Assembly (NCBI GenBank): GCA_949752745.1
Contig: OX457027.1
Location: forward strand, 13,547,556 to 13,611,555
Direction of reading: 5' to 3'
From: Protula sp. h YS-2021
Taxonomy: Eukaryota > Annelida > Polychaeta > Sabellida > Serpulidae
DNA: 64,000 nt
Both the position numbers and the translations under genes were made by a program. The notes beneath the pieces are model-generated. The model searched no databases and was not told the DNA's origin. It saw only the letters and a list, made by a program, of their open reading frames with translations. How positions within the stretch are numbered: the first letter of the stretch is position 1; every line of letters starts with the position of its first letter. Below, one piece after another: positions 51,945-63,810 of this stretch.

Positions 51945-54900
51945 TTACTCTTTAGGTTTAGGGAGAATGTTCTTTAATACATCGTTTTCATGTTGGATCT
52001 TTAGAAAAATTTTTTTGCATTGTCCTATTCTTCTCTCCAAAAGCCTAGGTAGATTTACTTCTTTGATAGCATATTCTAACACGTCGCCTTGTATTATAAT
52101 ACAGGCAGCCCTACTCTGGATTTTTTCGCTGGGTTGAGTCCTATAGGCTGTTAGCCGTCCTGGTAAAAGAAACAACGTTCACAAACTGGATAAAAAAGTA
52201 CTGGTGTAAACGACTAAAATTTTTTCCATTTACATCAGGCTCCAGGTGTTTTGAGTTATATACCAGGTTTTGGGTGCTATCCACAACGAGATCTGACTAC
52301 TAAAGACCGGCAGGGATGTCACTTGTTGGATACTTATAGGTAAGGTATTCCACAGGTGCACTGTTCTTGGGTAGAAATGGCATTTGTATTCTTCTGAGTG
52401 CAACGACTTTATGTGGAGATAGCTTGCTGTGTGGCGAGGAGAGGGTTGTACCACCTTTGGAAAAGATATGTTTATGAGTCCTGCTCGAATCTTGTGGAAC
52501 AACGCCAGGTCATGAAGAGCTCTGCGATTTGTAGAGGGCCACTGAAGTACTGTAGTCATGTCGCAGATTTATTTTGCGTCTGGACAGCATGTCTTGAATG
52601 GTGTTATCGGCAAGTTTTGTGAGTTTTTTTCTCTATATTACAGAGTCTGAGATTTTCACTGGTGTTGTTGTGGTTACTGACTTGTTGAAGAAGCTGAACA
52701 TTTCTTTGGTCTTCTTGCGATTGAGGCGCATATCGTTTCTTCCCGTGCAGCCGGATATGTCGTCGATCGTTTCTTTTAGTGTATTTTGGCTGGTCGACTG
52801 CTTTTCTACGATTTGAATCAATGCGCTGTCATAGACATATTTAAAAAGCTAAAGAATTGATTGTACGATTTTTATCATTGCACAGAAACATTCCATTCAC
52901 CAAAGAACCCCTTGTGGTACCGTGCCCTTTTTATATGCACAGTTTGCAATTTTACAACTTGCACTCTATTCGCAAAGAAGCTGCTAAGCATCTCGGTACA
53001 ATAGATAGGTTAGATTCCCATGGTTTTCATGTTTTCATCAGTAGTTTGTTATGTTTTATGCTGTCAAAAGCTACAGCAAAGTCTAGAAATAGATTTCGTA
53101 TTTCCTTGCCTTTGTCTAGGGCTTTATGCCATTCATGTAACATTTTTACTAACATGTGTGCTGTTGATACTGATTTTTTTGTTTGAAAACTGGGAATTGC
53201 CCTAGGGGAGTTTTTGATTATGGTAGATCATAATTATGGCTCGGTCTAATTCTTTATGAGGTGTGGTGTAACTGATATTGGCTTGATGTCAGATTCTTTT
53301 GATCTAGGGACTGATAATTTGAGTATTGAGGATCACATTTGCAGTTTTATATTTCTGTAGCCTTCTATTATAGAGATATTAAGTATTGCTCATATTGGGC
53401 CTGAAATCAGGAGACAACATCTCTAAGCATCCATGCTTCCATTCCATCTAGGCCAACTGCAATGTTTATTTAAAGTTCAGCAACATTTTTTTCAAAATCA
53501 AGTGACAGTAGATCTTGGTCTTGGGCAGTTAGCATCTTCTTATGAGAAATCATTATATTTTTGTTACTGAGGGAGATCATCTGAGATACTTTGGAATAAG
53601 ACATTGCACCATTTGCAAGCCTGTGCAGAATTATCCTGTGTGTTCTCATTCGCAAGGTTTTGGAAAACAGGCGTCTGCTGTTTATTTTAGAGTTTTGTCA
53701 CTTCTTTATTTGTTTCCACCATAATTTATGGTCGCCTTTTGACAGGTTTGACATAGCTTTAGTATGAAAGGTTTTGAGCGAAAAATTTTCTGAGTGTGTT
53801 TACTTTATTTCTCATTCTCTAATATCATTCTTATTCACCTCATTTTATAAAAGTTTCTCTCTCCTCCAACAGAGCTTTAAATTCTTGGGTTATCCAGTTT
53901 GTTTCTGCAATGCTTTTAAACTGACTTTAATGGGAAGGAGTGATCTATTAATGAGAGCATTCCTGCGTCAAATATCTGCTTGTCGAACTTCTGCTTGTAT
54001 GAATTCTCACGGTGAAGGTTAGTCCAGTGTGTGTTCCTCAGCGAATGAACAAACATGATTCGTTCGTTTTGTCCTTTAAGTCTTCGTAACATGGTTGTTG
54101 GTTTATTCGGTTCTTGTTAAAAGTTTGTTTATGTTCGCATGACAATCGCTTTGTAGTCGATTTTGCCTAGGTTAGACATCGAGTCTGGCTCTTTGTTGTA
54201 TTTTGAAAGGCTGGTGAAGCATTCATCAAGAGCTGCATCTAAACGCGTTGGAACACTAACAATCTCCTATTATTATGACGCCAATTTGGTGGTATTCACA
54301 AAGAAAAACTCGAGTGATGTTCTTTCATTGCTTTATGGTTTGCTAAATGTGGAGGTTATGGTTTGCAAAAGGTGGATGGTAAATTCCTACTTGTGTAATA
54401 TTGGTAACATTTCTTGGCATCTTGCTTGACGGTATTGTTACCTAAACCGTTTCAATATTTTTGCACCCACATTCTGTCCATCTTTTATATTAAATTGCTG
54501 ATACTATATACAGACTTACTCCTCCTCGTTTTTTATCCAATTCGTTTCTTATTTGTTGGAAGCCTTGTATATTAAACATTGTGTCTAGCATCTCACTGCT
54601 TAACCAGATTTCTCTTATAACTGCTATTTGTTTGTTATTGTTATTTATTTCGCATGGGAGTGCGTCAAATTTCTTGTTTATAGATCTTGCGTTTGCTGAG
54701 CATATATTAGGAAGGCAGTATATTTGTTTTCAATAAGGAGATGATGTCTCATCATTGTTTCATTTGGTTCTTGTCAGAAAAGGATAATTACGTTCGAGGC
54801 TTCAGTTCTCGGTACGTTCTGGTCTTTTGGATGATCACATTTCCTCCATTTGCTCATCTTTTTAATTCTTCGATAAGCTTTTTCTTTTCCTCAGTACCAT

Positions 54901-55700
54901 GAGATGAGATAGGTCTCTATGGATGCATTTTTAAAGTGACTGACTCTCGAAGATTCTTCGCTTTTTTGAGTGTTTCTTTTTACTTCCTGGTCTGTTAGTG
55001 CAACTAACAGTGGTCTTAGTTTTATCAAGATGATATCAAGAGATTTTATGTCAAGTTCATTAAAACAGTTCTCTATACAATTAGGTTATTTTCATTTTTC
55101 ACGATTATTAAATTTGTGTAAGGTAGTCAATAAGTCTCTTGACTTACTGGATTCTTGAGCTTAATTCTGCTTTTTGATTTCTTTGACAGAATCGGCACTC
55201 GTCTCTTTTCATTTTGGTGTTTATTTTCTTGATTTCCCATGTTGTTTCCTTGTGCTTGTTAAGATGTTTTGACCTAGCATTTATTATTTCGGTTACGGCT
55301 TTTTCTATGCCGACGATTCTTTCTTCCAGAAAATGATTTGGGGTTTTTGATGGTTGTCCGATAATCTTTAGGCTGTTTATCTGTTGATTTCTTGGGAATG
55401 TGGGAGTTACACTTCTGTTCACAACTTGCTTTGCGTGTACTAGGGCATTTTAGATCTGGAATACACTCTTTACAAAAGAATATTAATTCTTAAGTTTTCA
55501 ATTCTGCACATTCTGAACAAAGCTATTTGTCACATATTTCACATCAAATGAGGTTTCTGACACACTTTTGGCAGATCGTGTTTGCAAAATGATTGCTTTC
55601 GTCGTTTCTTTGCTTTGTATACTCTTCTTTAATTGCAACTTCATGGCCAGGGTTTTGTTGTTTTCTTTAACTCTTGTTAGCACTCGTCATATTCAAGCTG
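51945..55700 (-). pseudogene. LINE C: decayed CR1/jockey-group non-LTR retrotransposon
   Basis: Read on the minus strand from right to left. AP-endonuclease fragments near 54530-54620 (WLSSEMLDTMFNIQGF, KKRGGVSLYI). RT palm near 53040-53150 (GKEIRNLFLDFAVAFDSIKH). Motif B (VPQGV) near 52915, and a YVYDSALIQ stretch where a YxDD motif is expected (near 52810-52840). C-terminal region at 52230-52559 (LHDLALFHKIRAGLI, YPRTVHLWNTLPIS) and a second, separate 3'-end-like piece at 51945-52175 (PRLLERRIGQCKKIF). Stops and shifts occur throughout. Possible ORF1 remnants lie at 55144-55683 (MKRDECRFCQRN). Confidence 0.85.
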
Positions 55701-55800
55701 ATCATTTTTTTTCAAATGCCTACATCCTTGTCTTCTTCTTGCATATTGTGCAAGCTCTTGTTGGCATTGTGATGATGTTCACTAGTTAGAAAAACATTAG

Positions 55801-56976
55801 ACTCGGTTACTTGTGAGCGATAATTGCAGAGAAATGTCTCTTAGTAACTTGTTGGTGAACGAATCACGATTTGCTTCACAAATAAGGGAAAGATCTGGAT
55901 CGTTGTCGTTTAGTTTTGTTATTTATTTATTTATATGTCTTTTAATTTGAAAAAGTAAATTTCATTTCGCAAGTTCCTTTAAAAAAAAGATATTAAACAC
56001 ATTTACAAAAAAAAACATATCTACAGCACTCACGAATACCGTTGTGTGTAACTACTCGTCATATGTACTGTAAAAATACTATTTGCATGCGCCCTGGAAA
56101 ACATAAAATAAAGACTTTTTGTTCAAACTTTGTTTTTATATCGCATAATTTGACGAACATGACCAAAATTCACCTACCCTATCTACCCAAAGTAAACTTA
56201 AACAATTTTCATAAAGAAAACAAGCATGTACAGATTACTAGAGGCGGTGTGACATATTTAGCAGCATCTAACCTCATCCTATTGTCAATTCCCCATATGA
56301 AAGAATTTACTTATTTCTTGGCCTTTTAGACCAGGCACAACTAGACTCTTCTATAAGCAGAACTATACTTGTACCCTTCTATAGTTTTGTTGAAATGCAG
56401 AAAAGGATTCCTGGAAGAATGGCAGCACTATTTGATTTATTTGCTGAACGCCCCTCACAGCTTAGTGGCATTTTATCCTGCACTGGATCGCTCGCGATAC
56501 TAACCCATTGTTCAGATTTACTGTAACTCGCAAGTCGTTAGAGGTCTTTTATTTAACAAATGAGCAATGTCTTGATTTGAAAGACAATGTGGTTCTGTTT
56601 GATGTTCTTACAATTTATCTCCTGCAGATTGTGTTTTACCTCGCGCTATAGACGGTCACAATCAACGTCAAAGGAGCAAAGTCAATAGCAGGAATCTAGA
56701 AGAACTAAACAATTTCACTGGCTATGCAAACAGCTGGACTAAATAGGAACATGTTGCTTCAAACAATAGCACTTGGAAAAATTTCAAGCTGGGGCCAATA
56801 AAATTAGAATCAATCCAGAGTAGTCAATATAATTTACTCAAATTATATTTAAGGTTGCTTTTAAGTTTGCAGGTATTTCATATTTTTGATGTGATGTTAC
56901 TTTAGTTTGGCTATCTGGTAAAATTAGATAAATGTGTAAATATTTACTTAAAAATCTAACATTGTCCATTTCAATA
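55801..56976. other. Intergenic, no gene seen
   Basis: A plus-strand ORF at 56042-56329 has no recognisable domain and sits in AT-rich sequence; I do not call it. Confidence 0.35.
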
Positions 56977-56998
56977 TCATTTACTTCGCGTTTGTTTT

Positions 56999-57308
56999 AC
57001 CATTAGGACACAACAAATGCAAAATTTCACAAATAAGTGTTCAATGTTTGCAGCATTTATATTAAATGAGTAAGGTGCGACTCCAAAAATACCATTTTCA
57101 TAATTATCTTTTTCCCTAAAATTGAATTTAGTTTTCTCAATCGAGCAAAAAGAAAATGGCCCAGCTTCAGGCCTAAGCGGGTCAACTGGAAACAAGCCGT
57201 TCATTCCTTCTTTTAAAGTTTTCAATGATGTTTCCCATGTCTTCATATAAAGTTTTCTTTCATTTATCCATTGGATCAAAAGTTGTTGAGTATTTGTGCA
57301 TTCTTAAA
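56999..57308 (-). CDS. Unrecognised exon-like open frame
   Basis: On the minus strand an acceptor-like tattttatttaag precedes a frame with protein-like composition: LLIQWINERKLYMKTWETSL, then GLFPVDPLRPEAGPFSFC, then ENGIFGVAPYSFNINAANIE, ending in a stop near 56977. The mix of Trp, Pro, aromatic and charged residues differs from the AT-driven ORFs around it. No clear donor was found and I could not assign a family. It could be one exon of a gene outside or across the window, or a transposon or processed-gene remnant. Confidence 0.4.
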
Positions 57309-57499
57309 TAAAATACACAATAGTATCGGCATCTACTATTTTTATGACTTGTTTATGTTTGAGAGGGATATTTCTCAAGCCGTCTTATATTATCTCTGTG
57401 TTATTTTGATTTTTCATTTCGGCTAAAAGGGTTGATTTGTTTGGTCGTTGAAAAGTCTGTGACTTCGTCAGATATATAGAAACTGTTTGTTTCCTCAGT

Positions 57500-57640
57500 A
57501 TTACAGTGGGCCTCATTTAATCCGATACCGGTTAATCCGAAGGATCGCTTAACCCGGTCCCGAGTTATTTCTCCATTGGATCCTATACAAAACTTCGGGT
57601 TAAGCGAGGATCACTTAACCCGAAGTGATTTTGGCTAGAA
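57500..57640. mobile_element. Small MITE-like palindromic repeat
   Basis: Starts cagtgggcctcatttaatcc and contains gcttaacccg and, inverted, cgggttaagcg. The cagtg start next to TA recalls Tigger/pogo ends. The right end is not found. Confidence 0.4.
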
Positions 57641-57649
57641 AAAAATTTA

Positions 57650-59415
57650 ACGTTATTTTTAATGAAAATTACACTTGATTTTATGTACAGATATCAACAA
57701 TAACTGATTTTTCACAAAGCGATAGTGTGATTTATAATAATTCAGTAAATAAATAGGAGTTTGATACAAGCATTCTGTAGAAGTGTATTGACAAAGGGTA
57801 AAGGATCTCAGCTCAAGCAACACTGTGATTGAAAAGCGGTTTAAATGTACGGTTACAAGGAGGTAAAATAGATCATCCCAAAAGCTGGCTCAGTCCGAAA
57901 ACCTAATTTTTATGTAAAATTCCACTAGAAGACATCGCCAAAGGCTTGTAAAAAATCAACCATGACATATTAGGGGAGTTACAACTAGCAATTGTTATTT
58001 TTAATATTTATTAAATATGTACTTCTACTTCTATGCTAGCCTTAATGTAGATAATTTATCTGTTTTTCTTTACTGAGGAGTCATGAGTCTCTTTCACAAT
58101 GTCTAATTTTTCCAGTTTAGAACATATGTGTGCATAGAACTGACTAAATAGCAACAGAAGGGATAATTAAATAATGGACAAATAAGCATTTTTCGACTTT
58201 TTCTTACAACTATCTTATGCACAGACTCGCGGTGTAATTTATACACTCTTCCCAAGTCAAAATTTTAGCATCACTGGAAAGAATTGTAATTATTTTAGAA
58301 CAAAAATGTTTTATACAATATTCCAATAAATTCTTACACAAGATAATAATCAATGGCGACTTTGGGTTCTTCTTGTGAAGTAACAGCGTAACTGTCGACA
58401 CAACTGTTACTCTATATTCTATTATATTTTTATCATAGAAAAGCAAATTTGGAGCCTTAAGGGGAACAGATACATATAGCAAGTGGATTCGTTGAAATTA
58501 TTGATTTGAAAAGGGAGTTTGAGATGAAAAAATTTAACCGATTGATGATAGCTTATAACTTAAGCAAAACGACGAGTGAACTGTCCAAAAAAATGTCTGT
58601 TTTTTTTTTATTCGGGTGATACAAATGAGAGAAGACTTTCAAAATAATAGTCTTAAATGATAAGCATTGTCATTGATTAAGGCATGACAGGCTACTTGAG
58701 TCAAGTGCTTTTGAGGTTTATTAAGTGTTTGATTATCCTTTCAAAGTTAAGAGCATCTGAAATTCATCAAGAGAGGTCTTGTCAAACAGGAGTGTTTAGA
58801 ACACCGGAGGTGTTAGATTTTTCAGCCCATGTATGTTGATAATATCAAGATAGCATTGATTCCTTGATCACGACTCATACGACATTTGCCACACGTCGAG
58901 CGTAGCTGTTATACATCCCACCATCCCAAGCATTTTAATCCGGATGTAACAAAGCGCACCGTTTGCGCATATTTATTTCCGAAGTAGGCTCGCTTACGGG
59001 CCCGTGCTGTAGATGTGGAAAATTTCTTAGAACAACAGTTATGAACATTTCATTGGTTAGCATTCTTTGCTTTCTTGATTTATGTGTAAAAAGCATGCGG
59101 AATGAATGTACAAAATAAAACAAGTGCACGACCTTAAACGATAACACATAATTAATCTCGTCATTTCCCGAGGCATGGTTTTACTCATGTTACGAGGTTA
59201 GAACATATAGAGAAAACGCCGCCCTTAATCGTACACTTGAGAAATGTTAAACAGTTGCTTATGTACTGAGATTTTTTGTACTCAAAGGGATGCTGAAAAT
59301 ATTGTGATGATCTTTGGAGAAATAGATGGGAGAAATGAAATACGAGAGAGAACGGATGAGGCGGGAGGAAATTTTATATCTTTTTGCTCTCCATCTTTGC
59401 CATAATGTCAGTAAT
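57650..59415. other. Intergenic, no gene seen
   Basis: AT-rich, with a minus-strand ORF at 58210-58482 that lacks any recognised motif or splice context. Confidence 0.35.
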
Positions 59416-59418
59416 ATT

Positions 59419-59592
<174 letters not shown>

Positions 59593-59593
59593 A

Positions 59594-59665
59594 TTAGATA
59601 TCACTTCATGAAAGGATTAGATATCACTTCATGAAAGGATTAGATATCACTTCATGAAAGGATTA
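59594..59665. repeat. Tandem repeat, 26 bp x 3
   Basis: Three copies of ttagatatcacttcatgaaa plus ggat. A partial fourth (cttcatgaaaggatcact) stands alone near 59771. Confidence 0.9.
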
Positions 59666-59879
59666 CTTTTTGCATATTTTTTGGTTCGACCTTCAATTGC
59701 CAAGTAACATCTTAAGCTTAGTTACGGCGATATCGCGCATGAAAGTGTTCAAGTCAGCCGTTTTTGTGCTTCATGAAAGGATCACTCTACGCCAAAATGT
59801 AGTGTTTTTACGGCATTACTAACCTTGTAAATAAAGCAAAATAATCAAAAAATAAACAAATTAATAAAAAAATAATTAG

Positions 59880-60071
59880 GTGTTGTGTCGAGAGAAATTG
59901 GGATTTTTGTTTGCAACAGCCTTTATTATCCAGCTATTATGCAGCACCTCTGGTGGCCAAGTCGCAGCTACGTGTAAACGCTGTCTTTCATCATACAGCA
60001 AAGTAATTGCAAATTACACGATAATCAAAGGGAGATGGAATGATTTAAAATCAGTTTCAAGCATTTATTGA
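59880..60071 (+). other. Possible small secreted-protein exon
   Basis: Open frame without an ATG at its start; preceded by an ataattag that could be an acceptor. It reads a basic start, a hydrophobic stretch (LGFLFATAFIIQLLC), STSGG, then CKRCLSSYSKVIANYT. This looks like a signal peptide followed by a short cysteine-containing chain. No family recognised; weak case. Confidence 0.2.
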
Positions 60072-60649
60072 AACAATTCTTGGCGCAAAATAAACACATA
60101 TAAGAATTAATTTGAATTCTTTTAGTGTACGGTTTATTCATAGAAGACATTTATCCCCTGAACACCTATCTCCCTTCCTCCCCTGCCCCCTCCTGAAACA
60201 CCGGATTTGTCAATTAAATCGTATAGCGGGAAAGTTATTGACATATGCAGTGCGAGGATTTAAAGCACAATATCAAACTTAGTGTTTTAATAGTTATTTT
60301 GGCTTTTAAAATAAAATATACCCTTGTATACATAATTTTTACACAACCGGTATAGAAAGATTAACTTTTTCAACCAAATATCCAACTTGCGAAATATTTC
60401 TGTCATTCTGAATGACGAAAATACTTCTTGTTTCCGGCAAATCTTAAATTTTCATGTCAAATTAAAATTCTCTCAGGATTTGTCAGCAGTGTTACTTTTA
60501 TAATAGATCTCACTTTGAGAATAAATTAATTGGTGTTTACTAGAGCTGTCTGACCAGTCTCCATTCACCAAACGGTTATAATTTCTGTGAGATTCACGGA
60601 TAAACGGTCACTGAACGCTCCTTCACTGTTCTATACAACAGCCTGTTTG

Positions 60650-61195
60650 TGACGCGAGGTTGCAGTAAGCCCATGTAGTGCAGAGTGCTGCATCAATACA
60701 ACAGCCCGTGTGTGATGTCAGGTCACAGTAAGCTCATCCAGTGTAGTGTGTTGCATCAATACAACAGCCCGTGTGTGACGTCCGGTCACGGCGAGCCCAT
60801 GCAGTGCAGTGCGCTGCATCAATACAACAGCCCGTGTGTGACGTCAGGTCGTGGTGAACCCATGCAGTGCAGTGTACTGCATCAATACAACAGCCCGTGT
60901 GTGACGTGAGGTCACAGTGAGCCCATGCAGTGTAGTGTGCTGCATCAGTACAACAACCCGTTTGTGACGTCAGGTCACAGTAAGCTCATCCAGTGTAGTG
61001 TGCTGCATCAGTACAACAGCCCGTGTGTGACGTCAGGTCACAATAAGACCATACGGTGCAGTGTGCTGCATCAGTACAATGGCCCGTGTGTGACGTCAGG
61101 TTACAGTAAGCTCATCCAGTGTAGTGTGTTGCATCAATACAACAGCCCGTGTGTGACGTCAGGTTACAGTAAGTCCATGCAGTGCAGTGTGCTGC
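60650..61195. repeat. Minisatellite, about 60-bp unit, 9 copies, with CRE-like palindromes
   Basis: Units contain catgcagtgcagtgtgctgc, atcaatacaacagcccgtg and tgtgacgtcaggtcacagta. About six units hold an exact TGACGTCA, usually followed by AGGTCA. ORFs repeating LHQYNSPCVTSG are artefacts. Confidence 0.95.
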
Positions 61196-61214
61196 ATTTT
61201 ATCACTGATCAGCT

Positions 61215-61850
61215 CAGATAATTGCTTACTAGCCGCGAGTCACCGCGGCAAAGCTGGTGTAACTTCAAGTCACACGTGCTTTCACAAAAGAAAAAAAAAT
61301 TTCTTAATGTTATGTTAAATACAGTAGCATTGATATATTTGTCCGTTCGTAAGCGGCTATAGCTTTCAATTGGCAAAAAATACGGGTTGGGCAAAATGAT
61401 TAACTTCCATTAAATCATTAAACAACGAAGCTAAGCACGTAATAAAATGACCCCTATATTTAATTAGAGAATAGTAAGTTTTTTTTTTAAATTAGAGAAT
61501 AGAAGTTTTTTTTGAAATGGAAATGAAGGAGGGGGGTTGAGGATATTAAACATTTCTTATTTATCACATGTTAATGCCTTGACCAGTGACGCAACAGAGA
61601 GATTTCCAAGGGGGTTGTTATCTAACCGAGCCAGTGAATGACATAAAGAGGGGGTGCCGGAATGGGAACTTACTCGGTTTGGTCAGCTGTGATGGCTACA
61701 CGTTGCTACCCGTAAATAATGTCTAGTGAGTTTATTACGCCGAAATAAAGAAGTAAGCAGAATAGTGACACAGAAGGCTCCACCCTGTCTGGGCTATTTG
61801 CGCTCTGTTGCGAGAAGGGAAAATGCGGTCTGCAAACATTAAGTGACGAT
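61215..61850. other. Intergenic, no gene seen
   Basis: No recognisable coding content. A phrase (attagagaatagaagttttttt and a close copy) is duplicated near 61462 and 61491. Confidence 0.35.
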
Positions 61851-61861
61851 AACGAATCCCG

Positions 61862-61930
61862 GATAAAACGGCGATGGCCAAAACGGCGACGACCAAAACG
61901 GCGACTACCAAAACGGCGACAAGTGCAACC
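61862..61930. repeat. Tandem repeat, 15 bp x 5
   Basis: Copies of ccaaaacggcgac with two or three variable bases. Confidence 0.9.
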
Positions 61931-61989
61931 CTGGACAAAACGACAAAAATAAAAATGCCTTTAAAAGGACTTTGGATTATCATCAATGA

Positions 61990-63000
61990 AAGACCTATGT
62001 TTTAATCGCCTTAATGAGCTAATCCGTATCTGTATCGGTTATGTGAAATGCTGTTATTATATACGAATCCACAACAATGAAAGGTAAAATTGAATTTTGT
62101 TTTACCTGAATAAATAATTTTCATTTTTACTTCAGAAGAGGTAAGTGAGTAGATCATTTCTTGCGCAACTCAACAACATTGTATAAATGGGACGATTTTT
62201 TATGAATTTTATCAGTTAGAAACTGCTGTTCAACAGTAAAAGATAATCAACTAGAAGCTCATTCCGCTAGCGAAATGTTAAACACTTGACAAAACTTAAA
62301 ACGCAAAAATACTGGCTTCAATGGGTTATTTCTTGAATAATATATTGCAAACAACACAGCTTGAATACGCCTTATAAGCCGAGTAGTGTTTAGTTTCTGT
62401 TGACTTAAGGTTTTATTGACTGATCTAGCATACACAGTGAGAGCTCGCACAAAGCTCACTGAGCAACTGTGTGTGATGTGGCTTAAATGCTACGCATTAA
62501 CTTGCAAAAAATACACTCTTTTCACATGACGTTTTAACAAAGAAAACGAAATCAAAGACGAAAATAAAAAGTGACATGCACATGTTCAGATCAAGCTCTT
62601 CATAAGTCCCAAGTTTCATGGTCGTAGGGCCCATAGTGTCAGAGAAGAAGAAGACACAAAAAAAAGGAAAAAGTGTCAAGAAGAAAAAAAAAAGGACGAA
62701 TTTTGCTCGCACAATTTCATATAACTCTTGCAAGCCAAAGGCTTGTCAAGTGTTAATAAGAAATGGATTTAGAAACGTTTGAAACGAATAAAGGTGGCGT
62801 AAAACTCGCAATGGGCGGCTACTTTACACGAAAAGCATAGACTTGAAATTAGGCAGCATCACTTGGTGATGTGTTCGTAGACTAACAAAATGCCAAGGAA
62901 CTTTGACTACTAGTTCTGAAATTACAGATCCTCGGATTGGACGTGAACACGACCATGATTCCAACCAAGCCCAAGTGAATATTTAAAATGATATAATACT
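61990..63000. other. Intergenic, no gene seen
   Basis: AT-rich, with ORFs under 80 aa and no support for any of them. Confidence 0.35.
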
Positions 63001-63079
63001 ATTTTATTTTTAAAATAAAACAAAACGACTTTGAAAATCACGTGAGTTTGAAGATTTCTCGTTCTATGTTTTGTGTAGA

Positions 63080-63225
63080 CGTCGCCAAAGCAAGACAAAA
63101 TCTGAAGAGGCGAGCGGCCGACAACCAGCAAACAACGTCAGCAGTGATCAACGCCACACGCGCCACAGCATCTGACGAGCCGCGAGCTTTGCTACAAACA
63201 GACGGAAGTCTTGGCAAAGTCATAG
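63080..63225 (+). pseudogene. Possible FLYWCH/MULE-type transposase exon fragment
   Basis: Preceded by ttttgtgtag (acceptor-like) and followed by ATAG then GTGGGG (donor-like). The translation begins DVAKARQNLKRRAADNQQTT and continues TRATASDEPRALLQTDGSL. The pattern of Lys/Arg-Arg-Ala then a run of Ala/Thr/Ser then Leu resembles the linker after FLYWCH zinc fingers in MULE-related invertebrate proteins. Tentative; the finger itself is not seen. Confidence 0.35.
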
Positions 63226-63370
63226 GTGGGGGGGGGGGGGGGGGTTCGATCCAGAAACGTACCTCCCGTCCCGGTGTAACAGGCTATCTTGCCCCCCTGT
63301 ACAGCTTCCCCCCCGGGGGGGAAGCTAGACTAGGCTATCTCCCCCCCCCCCCTCTGGGATATTTTGCCCC
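63220..63370. repeat. G-run / C-run region
   Basis: A run of about 17 G (63226-63243), then two C-run blocks and a palindrome cttcccccccggggggg (63306-63322), with aggctatct phrases repeated. Confidence 0.8.
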
Positions 63371-63569
63371 CTCCATAAAAAACCGAATAAATGAAACAAA
63401 TACTTAACTGCAACAGAAGTTTTAATGGTAAATGATCTCTATACAGTACAATTTCTTCTCTGTTTGAAAATTATTAAGTTTTTGCGTAATTCAACAGTCA
63501 TTTATACAATTCACTGCAGTTCACTGCGCTTTTGGTCCAACCAGGTCAATGCCGATTTATTTTCATTTA

Positions 63570-63810
63570 TTATGTCTCCCCGACCAAGGGGAGACATATA
63601 GTGTTTGTACGTTCTGTGTGTGTATGTGTGTACGTCCATTTATATCTGTTTTAGTGACCACCATCTGTTTGGTTTATTTTGATTTTTTTTACAATGAATT
63701 AAGGTTATGTCTGCAGGAATAAATATTTTATTTCAGTAATTAAAAAAAAAGGAATTTTTTTTTGGGAGGGGAGAGGGGGGATCATGGGTTTAGTCGGGGA
63801 GACATTTGTT
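63570..63810 (+). repeat. Hairpin-headed dispersed repeat, ggggagacata variant
   Basis: Head hairpin tatgtctcccc gacca aggggagacata followed by tagtgtttgtacg and a GT-rich stretch. Near 63797 the phrase ggggagacat recurs. Analogous in design to the repeat at 3303. Confidence 0.6.

Noticed and set aside
60685..61221. Repeat protein-like ORFs with LHQYNSPCVTSG units
   Set aside because: Translation of the 60-bp minisatellite; the unit does not keep one frame throughout and no gene signals surround it.
63042..63407. Reading the whole 121-aa ORF as one protein
   Set aside because: The second half is translation of G- and C-runs; only the part before the G-run looks protein-like.
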